Assembly (NCBI RefSeq): GCF_003002095.1
Contig: NZ_PVZC01000001.1
Span: 744,001 to 808,000, forward strand
From: Allonocardiopsis opalescens
GTDB lineage: Bacteria; Actinomycetota; Actinomycetes; Streptosporangiales; Streptosporangiaceae
Length of the DNA: 64,000 nucleotides
Direction of reading: 5' to 3'
The notes below the pieces were generated by a model that saw only the letters and a program-made list of their open reading frames with translations, was not told where the DNA came from and made no database searches. Below, piece after piece: positions 16,895 to 26,761 of the stretch. Within the stretch, counting starts at the first letter, position 1. The number at the start of each line of letters is the position of its first letter. The translations under genes were made by a program, and so were the position numbers.

Positions 16895-17848
16895 ATGGAA
16901 ATCCTGTGGATCGCCGTGTTCGCGGTGCTGGTCGGCGGCTACTTCGTCCTGGAGGGCTTCACGATCGGGGTCGGCGTGCTGCTGCCCGTGGTCGCGCGCA
17001 CCGAGCGCGAGCGCGCCACCGCCGTGGCGGGGATCGGCCCGTTCTTCCTCGGCAACGAGGTGTGGCTGGTCGCCGTGGTCGGCGTGCTGTTCGGGGTCTT
17101 CCCCGAACTGGAGGGGCGGCTGCTGGCCGGGCTCTACCCGGTCGTGGTCCTCTTCCTGGTCGCCTGGGTGCTGCGCAGCGCGGGCCTGTGGATGCGGGCG
17201 CGCGGTGAGTCGGCCGCCTGGCGGGCGGTCTGGGACACCGCCATCACCGCGGGCAGCGTGCTGATGGCGGCCATGTGGGGGGTGGCGCTGGCCAACGCGG
17301 CCGCCGGCCTGCCGGCCGAACCGGGCACTCCCATGCCCGGCCTGCTGCACCCCTACGCCCTCCTCGGCGCGGTCACCATGGTGGCGGTGCTGGCCGCGCA
17401 CGGCGCCGCCTTCCTCGCGGGGCGGGTCGCCGACACCCCGGGGGAGCGGGCCGCGAAGCTGCTGGTGCGGCTGCCGATGGCGGCGCTCGCCGTCCTCGCC
17501 GTGGCCGCGCTGGGCGCGCCGATGGCCGGAGGCCGGGTCGATCTGTGGTGGATCGGGGCCGGGGCTATCCTCATGGTGGCGGCGCTCGCGACCCTGCGGG
17601 CGGCCGCCCTGGTCCGAGGCGGGGGCGGCGGAGCCTTCGGCTACACCGCCGTCGCGGCGGCCGCGCCGGCGCTCGCGGTCGTCACCGGCGCGCTCGGCGT
17701 CCTGCAGGCGCACGCCGCGCCGCAGCCCACCCTGCTGGTCCTCACCCTCACGGCCGGGCCGGTGCTGCCGCTGCTGGCGCTGGCGCAGGTGTGGCTGTGG
17801 CGGACCTTCTGGGGCGTGGTCGACCGCACCACAGCCTCGTACCTGTGA
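16895..17848 (+). CDS. cydB: Cytochrome bd oxidase subunit II
   Basis: 317 residues with about eight transmembrane helices. Typical CydB N-terminal motifs are present: YFVLEGFTIGVG and IGPFFLGNEVWLV (conserved G-N-E-V-W). It has no CydX-like extension. It partners CydA to form the bd oxidase. ATG 16895 is preceded by GGAGAGCG. The 45-bp gap from cydA and 19-bp gap to cydD make one operon. Confidence 0.95.
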   Translation: MEILWIAVFAVLVGGYFVLEGFTIGVGVLLPVVARTERERATAVAGIGPFFLGNEVWLVAVVGVLFGVFPELEGRLLAGLYPVVVLFLVAWVLRSAGLWMRARGESAAWRAVWDTAITAGSVLMAAMWGVALANAAAGLPAEPGTPMPGLLHPYALLGAVTMVAVLAAHGAAFLAGRVADTPGERAAKLLVRLPMAALAVLAVAALGAPMAGGRVDLWWIGAGAILMVAALATLRAAALVRGGGGGAFGYTAVAAAAPALAVVTGALGVLQAHAAPQPTLLVLTLTAGPVLPLLALAQVWLWRTFWGVVDRTTASYL

Positions 17849-17867
17849 CGCGGGGGAGGCGGCGCGG

Positions 17868-19598
17868 ATGACCACGGCCGAAGGGGCGGCGCGGCGGACG
17901 CCGCCGGCGCGCGGGCGGCTGCTCGGTCTGCTGCCGGGCGGCCGCGGCCACGTCCTCGCCTTCGCCGCCGGCTCCACCGTCACCGCCGTGCTGATCGTCG
18001 CCCAGGCCGACCTGCTGGCCGCGCTGCTCGCCGGCGGCTTCGCCGGCGCCGCGCCGGCCTGGCCGCTGATCGCCGCGCTCGCCGCCGTCGTGTGCGTCCG
18101 GGCGGCGCTGTGGTTCGGGCTGGAGGCGCTGGCCCGCCGCGCCGCGGACGCGGTCAAGGCGCGGCTGCGCACGGAGCTGCTCGACCGCGCGCAGCGCGGC
18201 GGCCCGGGCTGGCTGGCCGGACGGCGCCGCGGCGAGCTGGTCACCCTGGCCACCCGGGGCCTGGACGCGCTCGACCCCTACGTCACCGGCTACCTGCCCG
18301 CGCTGGTCCCCGCCGTCGTCGTGCCGGTCGCGATCCTCATCCGGCTGACCGCCGCCGACTGGGGCAGCGCGCTGATCATCCTGCTCACCCTCCCGCTCAT
18401 CCCGGTGTTCGGCGCGCTCGTCGGCGCGCATACCCGCGACGCCACCCTGCGGCAGTGGCGGTCCCTGGAGCGGCTGGGCGGGCACTTCGCCGACGTGGTC
18501 GCGGGTCTGCCGACCCTGCGGGTCTTCGGCCGGGCCCGGGCGCAGGCCGAAGTGGTGCGCCGCATCGCCGACGCCCACCGCGGCGCCACCATGCGCACGC
18601 TGCGGATCGCGTTCCTGTCCGCGCTGGTGCTCGAACTGGTCGCCTCGGTCTCCGTCGCGCTGGTCGCGGTCCCCGTCGGCCTGCGGCTGCTCGACGGGCA
18701 GCTGACCCTGCACGTCGCCCTGCTGGTGCTAATCCTGGCGCCCGAGGCCTACCTGCCGCTGCGCGCCCTCGGCACGCGCTTCCACGCCAGCGCCGAGGGC
18801 CTGGCCGTGGCCGAGCGCGCCTTCGGCGTGATCGACGACGAGACCCGGGTGGCGGCCGCGCCCGGCGCCGCCGGGCCCCCGCCCGGCGCGCGGGCGGGCG
18901 GCGCGCCCGCGGTGCGGCTGGAGGGGGTGACCGTCCGCTACCCCGGGCGCGACCGCCCGGCGCTGGCCGAGGTGAGCCTGGAGATCCGGCCGGGGGAGCG
19001 GGTCGCCCTGGTCGGGCCGAGCGGGGCGGGAAAGAGCACCCTGCTCGCGCTGGTCCTCGGCTTCGCCCGCGCCGACAGCGGCCGGGTGCTGCTCGGGGGC
19101 GCCGACGCGGCCGCCTTCACCGACGCCGACTGGGCGCGCTGGCGCGCCGGGCTCGGCTGGATCGGGCAGCGCCCGCACCTGTTCGCCGGGACCCTCGCCG
19201 AGAACATCGCGCTGGCCGAGCCCTCGGCGCCCTCCGACGCCGTCGAGGCGGCCGCCAGGGCGGCCCGCGTCGACGCCTTCGCCGCCGAACTGCCCGAGGG
19301 CTACGCCACCCGGCTCGGCGAGCGCGGCGCCGGGCTGTCGGCCGGGCAGCGGCAGCGCGTCGCACTGGCCCGCGCGGTGCTGCGCGACCCGCCGCTGCTA
19401 CTGCTCGACGAACCCACCGCGCACCTGGACGGCCGCAGCGAGGCGGCGGTGCTGGCCGCCACCAGCGCGCTGCTCACCGGGCGCACCGCCGTACTCGTCA
19501 CCCACCGCCCCGCGCTGCTCGCCCACGCCGACAGGGTCGTGACCCTCCGCGACGGCCGGATCGCCGCCGCCCGCGCCACCGGGAGCGCCGATGACTGA
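17868..19598 (+). CDS. cydD: CydD, thiol-reductant ABC exporter subunit
   Basis: A 576-residue ABC half-transporter. The N-terminal membrane domain has about six TMs and includes the conserved RLGGHFADVVAGLPTLR coupling region. The nucleotide-binding domain has Walker A GPSGAGKST, signature LSAGQRQR and Walker B LLLLDEPTAHLD. With CydC it exports cysteine/glutathione-type reductants or haem to the cell exterior, needed for bd oxidase assembly. In actinobacteria CydC and CydD are often fused; here they are separate. Its end overlaps cydC by 8 nt (ATGACTGA). Confidence 0.92.
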   Translation: MTTAEGAARRTPPARGRLLGLLPGGRGHVLAFAAGSTVTAVLIVAQADLLAALLAGGFAGAAPAWPLIAALAAVVCVRAALWFGLEALARRAADAVKARLRTELLDRAQRGGPGWLAGRRRGELVTLATRGLDALDPYVTGYLPALVPAVVVPVAILIRLTAADWGSALIILLTLPLIPVFGALVGAHTRDATLRQWRSLERLGGHFADVVAGLPTLRVFGRARAQAEVVRRIADAHRGATMRTLRIAFLSALVLELVASVSVALVAVPVGLRLLDGQLTLHVALLVLILAPEAYLPLRALGTRFHASAEGLAVAERAFGVIDDETRVAAAPGAAGPPPGARAGGAPAVRLEGVTVRYPGRDRPALAEVSLEIRPGERVALVGPSGAGKSTLLALVLGFARADSGRVLLGGADAAAFTDADWARWRAGLGWIGQRPHLFAGTLAENIALAEPSAPSDAVEAAARAARVDAFAAELPEGYATRLGERGAGLSAGQRQRVALARAVLRDPPLLLLDEPTAHLDGRSEAAVLAATSALLTGRTAVLVTHRPALLAHADRVVTLRDGRIAAARATGSADD

Positions 19599-21393
19599 AC
19601 CGACGCCCGGGACGGCCGCCGAGGACGGCGCGGCCGCCGGCCCGGCCGGCACCGCCCGCACCCTGCGCGAGGTGACGCGCGGTCACGGCGGCCGGCTCGC
19701 GCTGGCGGCCCTCGCCGCCGCCTCCGCCGAACTCGCCGGGCTCGGCCTCACCGCGACGGCCGCCTGGCTGATCGCCACCGCCGCCGAGCAGCGGCTCATC
19801 GGCGCGCTCGGCCTGGCGATCGTGGGCGTGCGCGCCTTCGCGCTGGCCCGCGGCGTGCTGCGCTACCTGGAGCGGCTGACCGGCCACGATGTGGCGCTGC
19901 GCGCCCTGGCCGACCTGCGCGGGCGCGTCTACGACGCCCTCGTGCCGCGCGGGGTGCGGCGCTGGCGCCGCGACGACCTGCTGAACCGGATGTCCACCGA
20001 CGTGGACGCCGTGCAGGACCTGCTGCTGCGCAGCTGGCTGCCGGTGGCCGTGGCCGGCGCGGCCGGCGCGGCCGCGGTGGCGGTGACCGCGTTCCTCCAT
20101 CCGCCCGCGGCGCTGCTGCTCGCCGCCGGGCTGCTGCTGGCCGGCGCGGTGCTGCCGCCGCTGGCGGCCGCGCGCTCGGCCGCCGCGGCCGCCTCGGTGG
20201 CCCGCGTCCGCGCCGAACTGGCCGTGCACACCGGCGACGTGCTCGAAGGCGCGGCCGAACTGGCCGTGTACGGGGCGCACGACCGCTTCGCCGCGCGGGT
20301 GGCCGGCGCGGGCGACCGGCTCGCCGCCGCGCAGCGGCGGGCGGCGGGGGCCGAGGCGCTGGCCGGCGCCGGGCAGATCCTGGTCCAGGGCGCCACCGTG
20401 CTGGCCGTCGCGCTCGCCGGCATCGCGGCCGTCGACGTGATCGGCGGGGTGGCCGTCGTCGTGCTCGGCCTCACCGCGCTGGCCGTCTTCGAACCGCTGC
20501 GGCCGCTCCCGGCCGCACTGGTGCAGCTGCGGGCCTCGCGCGCCGCGCTGCGCCGGGTCGTGGCCGTGCTCGGGTCCGCCCCGGGGGAGGCCGCCGCCGC
20601 GCCGGGCGACGGCGGCACCGCCGATCCGGCAGCCGTCGACCTGCGGCTGGACGATGTGACCGTGCGGCTCGACCCGTCCAGGCCGCCCGCGCTGCGCGGC
20701 GTGCGCCTGGACGTCCCGGCCGGGCGGCGCGTCGCCGTCGTCGGGCCGAGCGGCGCGGGCAAGAGCACCCTGATCGCGGCCGTGCTCGGCGAGGTGGCGC
20801 CGGAGAGCGGCACGGTCCTGCTCGCGGGGCGCCCGCCCGCAGGGCGGCCCGACGCCGAGCTGCGCCGCCTGGTCAGCGGCGTCACGCAGGATCCGCACGT
20901 CTTCCAGGTCAGCCTGGCCGAGAACCTGCGGCTGGCCCGGCCCGGCGCCACCGCCGAGCAGCTGCGCGAGGCCGCCCGCGCCGCCGGGCTGCTCGCCGAC
21001 ATCGACGCCATGCCCGAGGGCTTCGAGACCCTGCCGGGCCAGGACGGCGCCCAGCTGTCCGGCGGCCAGCGGCAGCGGCTCGCGCTGGCCCGGGCGCTGC
21101 TGGCCGACCCGCCCGTGCTGGTGCTGGACGAACCCACGGAGGGCCTGGACGACGAACTCGCCGACGCCGTGCTCGGCGATGTGCTGGCCGCCACCGCCGA
21201 CCGGACCACCCTGCTGGTCACCCACCGGCTGACCGGCCTGGAGGCCGTCGACGAGATCGTCGTGCTGGAGGACGGCCGGATCACCCAGCGGGGCGGCCAC
21301 GCCGAACTGGCGGCCCGGCCCGGCTACTTCCGGGAGCGGCTGACCGCCGAGCAGCTGGCGCGGGCGCCGCTGGCCGCGGCGGGCGCCGACTGA
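19591..21393 (+). CDS. cydC: CydC, thiol-reductant ABC exporter subunit
   Basis: A 600-residue ABC half-transporter. The membrane domain is Ala-rich with a typical CydC loop (ARGVLRYLERLTGHDVALR). The ATPase domain has Walker A GPSGAGKST, signature LSGGQRQRLALARALL, Walker B LVLDEPTEGLD and a TLLVTHRL switch region. It pairs with CydD. It is the last gene of the cyd operon, and no strong terminator is visible before the next promoter region (21394-21514). Confidence 0.92.
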   Translation: MTEPTPGTAAEDGAAAGPAGTARTLREVTRGHGGRLALAALAAASAELAGLGLTATAAWLIATAAEQRLIGALGLAIVGVRAFALARGVLRYLERLTGHDVALRALADLRGRVYDALVPRGVRRWRRDDLLNRMSTDVDAVQDLLLRSWLPVAVAGAAGAAAVAVTAFLHPPAALLLAAGLLLAGAVLPPLAAARSAAAAASVARVRAELAVHTGDVLEGAAELAVYGAHDRFAARVAGAGDRLAAAQRRAAGAEALAGAGQILVQGATVLAVALAGIAAVDVIGGVAVVVLGLTALAVFEPLRPLPAALVQLRASRAALRRVVAVLGSAPGEAAAAPGDGGTADPAAVDLRLDDVTVRLDPSRPPALRGVRLDVPAGRRVAVVGPSGAGKSTLIAAVLGEVAPESGTVLLAGRPPAGRPDAELRRLVSGVTQDPHVFQVSLAENLRLARPGATAEQLREAARAAGLLADIDAMPEGFETLPGQDGAQLSGGQRQRLALARALLADPPVLVLDEPTEGLDDELADAVLGDVLAATADRTTLLVTHRLTGLEAVDEIVVLEDGRITQRGGHAELAARPGYFRERLTAEQLARAPLAAAGAD

Positions 21394-21514
21394 GCGCCGC
21401 TCCGCGCCGGGGCCGAGGAACTTCGGCACCGTTCCACCGGAAGATCCGTTTTGTGAGCGTTATGCTGATGCCGTTTGCCGCCCGGACCCCTAGCCACCAC
21501 GGACCGCGACGACA

Positions 21515-22450
21515 ATGGCCGACCTGAACGACCACTTCCCCGGCGACCTGCACGGCGACCCCTACGGAGGCGGCGGCCGGCCGGGTCCGTCCGTGCGCCT
21601 GGCCGCCATCGCCGCCGCCCTGGCCGTGCTCGCCGCCGCGGCCGTCGCCGTCGCCATCGCGCGCATGCCCGCACCCGCCTCCGATCTCGCCGCCCCAACC
21701 GTCATCCCCGGCGGCTACGACCTGGAGGGCGTCTACATCGGCGAGCCCTACCCGCAGGTGGCCGGGAGCGCGCCGGCCTCGGCCGCGTCCAGGGCGCCCG
21801 GCTCCCAGCAGGCCGGCGGCACGGGCGCGCTCAGCGGCGGGCCCGGCGAGTCCGCGCCGGCGCCCACCGAGGAGGCGCCGGGCGTACTGCCCCGGCTGGA
21901 CCAGGGCTGGATCGCCGAGGTCTCGGCGCGCACCGGGGTGCCCGAGCGCGCGCTCCAGGCCTACGCGGGCGCCCACCTGTGGAGCGAGGGCGCGCTGCCC
22001 GGGTGCCGGCTCACCTGGACCACCCTGGCGGGCATCGGCCAGATCGAGACCAGGCACGGCACCTTCGGCGGGGGCGAGATCGACGCCGACGGCGACACCA
22101 CCGTGCCCATCCTCGGGCCGCAGCTCGACGGCGACGGCTTCGCCGCCATCGGCGACTCCGACGGCGGCGTGCTCGACGGCGACACCGAGTGGGACCGCGC
22201 CGTCGGCCCGATGCAGTTCATCCCCGGCACCTGGCGCTCCTGGGGCACCGACGCCGACGGCGACGGGCGGGCCGACCCCCACAACATCGACGACGCCGCC
22301 GTCTCGGCCGCCCGCTACCTGTGCGCCGACGGGCGCGACATGTCGACCGTCGAGGGCTGGCAGAGCGCGGTGCTGTCGTACAACAACTCCGGCGAGTACG
22401 TGACGGACGTGCTGGAGACGGCGAACGGGTACGCGAGCGCGGCGGGGTAG
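21515..22450 (+). CDS. Membrane-anchored lytic transglycosylase (SLT_2/MltB-like)
   Basis: 311 residues. A single transmembrane segment near residues 28-50 anchors a Pro/Ala/Ser-rich linker (about 55-125) followed by a catalytic domain. WTTLAGIGQIETRHG contains the catalytic Glu, GPMQFIPGTWRSWG is the classic motif, and LSYNNSGEYV is near the end. An Asp-rich loop (DADGDGRADPHN) resembles an EF-hand calcium site, also found in MltB relatives. It cleaves peptidoglycan glycan strands at the outer face of the membrane. It appears to be transcribed alone. Confidence 0.88.
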   Translation: MADLNDHFPGDLHGDPYGGGGRPGPSVRLAAIAAALAVLAAAAVAVAIARMPAPASDLAAPTVIPGGYDLEGVYIGEPYPQVAGSAPASAASRAPGSQQAGGTGALSGGPGESAPAPTEEAPGVLPRLDQGWIAEVSARTGVPERALQAYAGAHLWSEGALPGCRLTWTTLAGIGQIETRHGTFGGGEIDADGDTTVPILGPQLDGDGFAAIGDSDGGVLDGDTEWDRAVGPMQFIPGTWRSWGTDADGDGRADPHNIDDAAVSAARYLCADGRDMSTVEGWQSAVLSYNNSGEYVTDVLETANGYASAAG

Positions 22451-22511
22451 CGGGTGAGGCGTCCGCCGGACGGCGTCACACCGCGGGGCCCAGCGTGCCA
22501 CCATGTGAGCG

Positions 22512-23162
22512 ATGAGCCGTGATCCCCGCGGTGAGGACCGACCGCCGGACGCGTCCGGAACGGCCGGCGCCGCTGAGGCGGTGACCTCCGCGCCCTACTC
22601 CGATTGGACCTCCCTGCTGCGCGCTCGGTACGAGACCGGCGCTCCCGAGGGCTGGCGCTCCGAGATCCGCGCGGAGGGCGTTCTCGCGGTCCCCCCGCCC
22701 TCCGCGGCCCACAGCGGCGCGGCGGAGGAGACCCAGTGCGCGCTCTACCGGGTCGTCCCTGCCGAATGGGGCATCTACCAGACCTTGAGCCTGGCATTCC
22801 CCCTTGAGCGGAGGCTGTTCGTCCCCGACCTCGTCGTGGTGCCGAGGACCGCGCTACCCCGCCGCGACGGCCCGGAGTCGCTCACTCCAGGCTCGGCGGC
22901 CCTGCTGGTCGTGGAGATCACCTCGAAGGCGGACGCGGACCACGACAGGATCGTCAAGCGCCGGCACTACGCGCGAGCGGGGATTCCCCTCTACCTCCTG
23001 ATCGACCACTGGGATCCTCGCGGACCCGGTGTGACGCTGCTCTCCCGTCCCGGCGGCGAGGACTACGACGACAGCCACCGCGTCTCGTCCGGGCCGATCA
23101 CCATCCCGGAGCCCTTCAACGTACGGATCGACTCCTGCCGGCTCGCCGGTCCGCCCGCCTGA
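22512..23162 (+). CDS. Uma2 family (DUF820) PD-(D/E)XK nuclease-fold protein
   Basis: 216 residues with the Uma2/DUF820 core: FVPDLVVVPR (catalytic Asp), LLVVEITSKA (E-x-K-like strand), then KRRHYARAGIPLYLLID. Such proteins belong to the restriction-endonuclease-like superfamily; their role is unknown though they are widespread in actinobacteria and cyanobacteria. ATG 22512 is used and its RBS is weak. It stands alone between the transglycosylase and hisS. Confidence 0.85.
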   Translation: MSRDPRGEDRPPDASGTAGAAEAVTSAPYSDWTSLLRARYETGAPEGWRSEIRAEGVLAVPPPSAAHSGAAEETQCALYRVVPAEWGIYQTLSLAFPLERRLFVPDLVVVPRTALPRRDGPESLTPGSAALLVVEITSKADADHDRIVKRRHYARAGIPLYLLIDHWDPRGPGVTLLSRPGGEDYDDSHRVSSGPITIPEPFNVRIDSCRLAGPPA

Positions 23163-23265
23163 GCCCGATCGCCGCTGGGGCCGGACGCCCCCGCGGCGCC
23201 CGCCTCCCGGTACCGTTGGACAGGGCGCCTCAGCCCCGCGCAGCCGACACGGAAAGTCCTCCACC

Positions 23266-24588
23266 ATGTCCGACCAGCAGATCGTCCGACCGGTCCCGAT
23301 CAGCGGCTTCCCCGAGTGGCTGCCCGAGGTCCGGACGGTGGAGCTGCATTGGCTGGACCGCATCCGGGCCACCTTCGAGCGGTACGGCTTCTGCTCGATC
23401 GAGACGCCGTCGGTCGAGGCGCTCGAGGTGCTGCAGGCCAAGGGCGAGACCTCCCAGGAGGTCTACACGCTGCACCGGCTCCAGGGCGAGCCGGGCGACG
23501 ACGCCGCGCGGCTCGGGCTGCACTTCGACCTCACCGTGCCCTTCGCACGCTACGTCGCCCAGCACTTCAACGACCTCGTCTTCCCGTTCAAGCGCTACCA
23601 GACGCAGCGGGTGTGGCGGGGGGAGCGGCCGCAGGAGGGCCGCTTCCGCGAGTTCACCCAGTGCGACATCGACGTCATCAACCCCGACCAGGTGCCGCTG
23701 CACTTCGACGCCGAGCTGCCCAGGATCGTGCACGAGGTGCTGACCTCGCTCGGCATCCCGCCGTGGACGATCAACATCAACAACCGCAAGGTCCTCCAGG
23801 GCTTCTACGAGGGGCTGGGCCTGCCAGACCCGCTCGCCGTGATCCGCGCCGTCGACAAGCTCGACAAGATCGGCGCCGAGGGCGTGCGGCGGCTGCTGGC
23901 CGACGACCTCAAGCTCGACCCCGGGCAGGCCGGCGCGGTGCTCGACCTGGCGTCGGTGCGCGGCTCCGGCACCGGCGTGGTTGACGACATCGCCAAGCTC
24001 GGGGTCTCCTCGCCGCTGCTCAGCACGGGCCTGGACGAGTTGGGCTTCGTACTGGAGGAGCTGGCCGACCTGCCCGAGGGCACGGTCGTGGCCGACCTGT
24101 CCATCGCGCGGGGCCTGGACTACTACACCGGCACCGTCTACGAGGGCAAGTTCACCGACTGGCCCGGCTACGGCAGCATCACGGCGGGCGGCCGCTACGC
24201 GGACCTGGCCGGCTCCTTCATCCGCAGGGAGCTGCCGGGCGTGGGGCTGTCCATCGGCCTCACCCGCATCTTCGCCAAGCTGGTGGCGGAGGGGCTGATC
24301 GAGCCGGGCGCGAAGTCGCCCAGCCGGGTGCTGGTGGTCGTGCCGTCCGACGACCGCCGTGCCGACGCCGTCGCCGCCGCGGCCGCGCTGCGCGGGCGGG
24401 GCGTCAACACCGAGACCTACCACCAGGCCGACAAGCTCGGGAAGCAGATCAGGTACGCCTCCCGCAAGGGCATCCCGTACGTGTGGTTCCCGCCCTTCGA
24501 GGACGGCAGGCCGCACGAGGTCAAGGACATGGCCAGCGGCGAGCAGACCGAGGCCGACCTGATGACATGGACGCCGGCCGGGGCCTGA
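23266..24588 (+). CDS. hisS: Histidine--tRNA ligase
   Basis: A 440-residue class II aminoacyl-tRNA synthetase. Motif 2 occurs in KRYQTQRVWRGERPQEGRFREF, split here around VWRGERP. The histidine-A signature is GLDYYTGTVYEG, followed by GGRYADL and motif 3 GVGLSIGLTR. The C-terminal about 90 residues form the anticodon-binding domain (VLVVVPSDD...). It charges tRNA-His with histidine. ATG 23266 lies 103 bp after the Uma2 gene. The sequence is of the longer YT-G type rather than the short HisZ paralog, which lacks the anticodon domain. Confidence 0.92.
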   Translation: MSDQQIVRPVPISGFPEWLPEVRTVELHWLDRIRATFERYGFCSIETPSVEALEVLQAKGETSQEVYTLHRLQGEPGDDAARLGLHFDLTVPFARYVAQHFNDLVFPFKRYQTQRVWRGERPQEGRFREFTQCDIDVINPDQVPLHFDAELPRIVHEVLTSLGIPPWTININNRKVLQGFYEGLGLPDPLAVIRAVDKLDKIGAEGVRRLLADDLKLDPGQAGAVLDLASVRGSGTGVVDDIAKLGVSSPLLSTGLDELGFVLEELADLPEGTVVADLSIARGLDYYTGTVYEGKFTDWPGYGSITAGGRYADLAGSFIRRELPGVGLSIGLTRIFAKLVAEGLIEPGAKSPSRVLVVVPSDDRRADAVAAAAALRGRGVNTETYHQADKLGKQIRYASRKGIPYVWFPPFEDGRPHEVKDMASGEQTEADLMTWTPAGA

Positions 24589-24664
24589 CCGGCCCGGGGC
24601 GCCCGGGCTGCGCGCCCGCGCGCCCCGGCGGGCCGCGCGCCGTCCGACCTGCCGGAGCAGCGCG

Positions 24665-26761
24665 ATGCGCACGCTGCTGATCGACAACTACGACTCCTAC
24701 ACCTACAACCTCGCCCAGCTGATCGGCGAGGTCTACGGTGAGCCCCCGCTCGTCGTCCGCAATGACGAGATCCCCGACCCGCTGCCCGCGGACCTGGCGG
24801 CGCTGGTCGTCTCGCCGGGCCCCGGCCATCCCGCGACCGCCCGCGACGTCGGAGCGCTGCCCGCGCTGCTGGCCCGCACCGAGCTGCCGGTGCTGGGCGT
24901 ATGCCTGGGCCACCAGCTGCTCGGCCTGCTGGCCGGCGCCGCCGTTCGCCCGGCGCCGGAGCCCAGGCACGGGCACGTCGGCCGCGTCGCGCACACCGGG
25001 GAGGGCCTGTTCGCCGGAGTGCCGCAGCACTTCGCCGCCGTCCGGTACCACTCCCTGTGCGTGGCCGAGCCGCTGCCGCCGGAGCTGGCGGCGACGGCGT
25101 GGGCCGAGGACGGTGTGCTGATGGGGCTGGCGCACACCGTGCTGCCGTGGTGGGGTGTGCAGTTCCACCCCGAGTCGGTCGGCAGCGCGCACGGGGCGCG
25201 GCTGCTGCGCAACTTCCGCGAACTGGCGCTGCGGCACGCCCCGGCGCGCCGCCCGGCCGCGCCGCGCCGCACCGGCACCGGGGCGCCGCGCCGCCCGGTG
25301 CGCACCGCACGGGGCGGCTGGCGCCTGGCGCACCGGCGCCTGGACCGCGAGGTCCCGGCGCCCGAGGCCTTCCAGGCCCTGTTCGGCGCCGACGAGTACG
25401 CGTTCTGGCTGGACAGCGGCGCGCCGGGCGCCGGCAGCGGCCGCTACTCGCTGCTCGGCGCGCCGCAGGGCCCGCACGGCGAGGTACTGCGCTACCGGGT
25501 CGGCGCCGGCAAGGTCGAGTGCCTGGGGCCCGGCGGTACCCGCTATCTGCGCGGCTCGGTCTTCGACGCCCTCGGCGGCCGGATCGCCGAGCGCGCCGTC
25601 AGCCTGCCCGACGGCGTGCCGCCCGAACTGGCCTGCGGATACGTCGGCTACTTCGGCTACGAGCTGAAGGCCGAGTGCGGCGGCGCGGCCGCCCGCACCG
25701 CGCCGCTGCCCGACGCCGTGTGGGCGGCGGCCGGCCGGCTGCTGCTGGTGGACCACCGCCAGGGCGCCACCTGGCTGGCCGCCCTCACCGACGGCACCCC
25801 GGCGTCCGCCGCCGACGCGGAGCGCTGGCTGGACCGCGCCTCGGCCGTGCTCGACGGGATCGGCATGGGCGGCCGGGCGCTGCCGGTCGCCGCCGGGGCT
25901 CCCGATCCCGACACCGTCGTCCCGCGCCGAAGACGCACCGGCTACCTCGCCGACGTGGCGGAGTGCCGGCGGCTGCTGCGCGCGGGCGAGAGCTACGAGA
26001 TCTGCCTGACGACCGCGGCCGACGCCCCCTTCACCGGCGACCCCTTCGCCTTCTACCTGCGGCAGCGTGCCGCCAACCCCGCTCCGTACGCCGCCTACCT
26101 GGCCTTGGGCCCCACCCGGGTGCTGTGCTCCTCGCCCGAGCGCTTCTGCGCCGTCGACGCCGAGGGGTGGGTCGAGTCGCGGCCGATCAAGGGCACCGCC
26201 CCGCGCCACCCCGATCCGGCCGCCGACGGGCGGCTCGCCGCCGGGCTGGCCGCCGACCCCAAGAGCCGGGCCGAGAACCTGATGATCGTCGACCTGCTCC
26301 GCAACGACCTGGGCCGCGTCTGCGAGACCGGCGCGGTGGAGGTCCCCGAGCTGATGGCGGTGGAGTCCTACGCCACCGTCCACCAGCTCGTCTCCACCGT
26401 GCGCGGCCGGCTGCGCCCCGGCGTCGACGCCGTGGCCGCGGTGCGGGCCTGCTTCCCCGGCGGCTCGATGACCGGAGCGCCCAAGCTGCGCACCATGGAG
26501 ATCCTGGACCGGATCGAGGGGCACGCGCGCGGGATCTACTCGGGCGCCCTCGGCTACTTCGGGCTGACCGGCACCGCCGACCTCAACATCGTCATCCGCA
26601 CGGCGGTGGTGCACGACGGCCGCGTCAGCGTGGGCGGCGGCGGGGCGATCGTGCTCGACTCCGACCCGGCGGCGGAGTACGACGAGATGCTGCTCAAGAT
26701 CCGCGCCGCCCTCGCCGGCGGGCGGCGCGGCTCCGCCGCCGGGCCCGCGGTCACGGGATGA
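24665..26761 (+). CDS. pabAB: Fused aminodeoxychorismate synthase (PabA-PabB)
   Basis: 698 residues. The N-terminal class I glutamine amidotransferase (about 1-190) has LLIDNYDSYTYNLAQ, the nucleophile GVCLGHQLLG and HPESVGS. After a basic Arg/Pro-rich linker comes the PabB part, with ESRPIKGTAPRH, RAENLMIVDLLRNDL, FPGGSMTGAPK and the C-terminal GGGGAIVLDSDP. It makes 4-amino-4-deoxychorismate from chorismate and glutamine, the first step to p-aminobenzoate for folate. Such fusions also occur in antibiotic clusters needing PABA, but no such cluster is adjacent. The 3' end overlaps the convergent oxidoreductase by 11 bp. Confidence 0.92.
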   Translation: MRTLLIDNYDSYTYNLAQLIGEVYGEPPLVVRNDEIPDPLPADLAALVVSPGPGHPATARDVGALPALLARTELPVLGVCLGHQLLGLLAGAAVRPAPEPRHGHVGRVAHTGEGLFAGVPQHFAAVRYHSLCVAEPLPPELAATAWAEDGVLMGLAHTVLPWWGVQFHPESVGSAHGARLLRNFRELALRHAPARRPAAPRRTGTGAPRRPVRTARGGWRLAHRRLDREVPAPEAFQALFGADEYAFWLDSGAPGAGSGRYSLLGAPQGPHGEVLRYRVGAGKVECLGPGGTRYLRGSVFDALGGRIAERAVSLPDGVPPELACGYVGYFGYELKAECGGAAARTAPLPDAVWAAAGRLLLVDHRQGATWLAALTDGTPASAADAERWLDRASAVLDGIGMGGRALPVAAGAPDPDTVVPRRRRTGYLADVAECRRLLRAGESYEICLTTAADAPFTGDPFAFYLRQRAANPAPYAAYLALGPTRVLCSSPERFCAVDAEGWVESRPIKGTAPRHPDPAADGRLAAGLAADPKSRAENLMIVDLLRNDLGRVCETGAVEVPELMAVESYATVHQLVSTVRGRLRPGVDAVAAVRACFPGGSMTGAPKLRTMEILDRIEGHARGIYSGALGYFGLTGTADLNIVIRTAVVHDGRVSVGGGGAIVLDSDPAAEYDEMLLKIRAALAGGRRGSAAGPAVTG

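Noticed and set aside
21394-21514. c-di-AMP (ydaO) riboswitch upstream of the transglycosylase
   Set aside because: The gap is only 121 bp and lacks the conserved ydaO core; too short for the aptamer.
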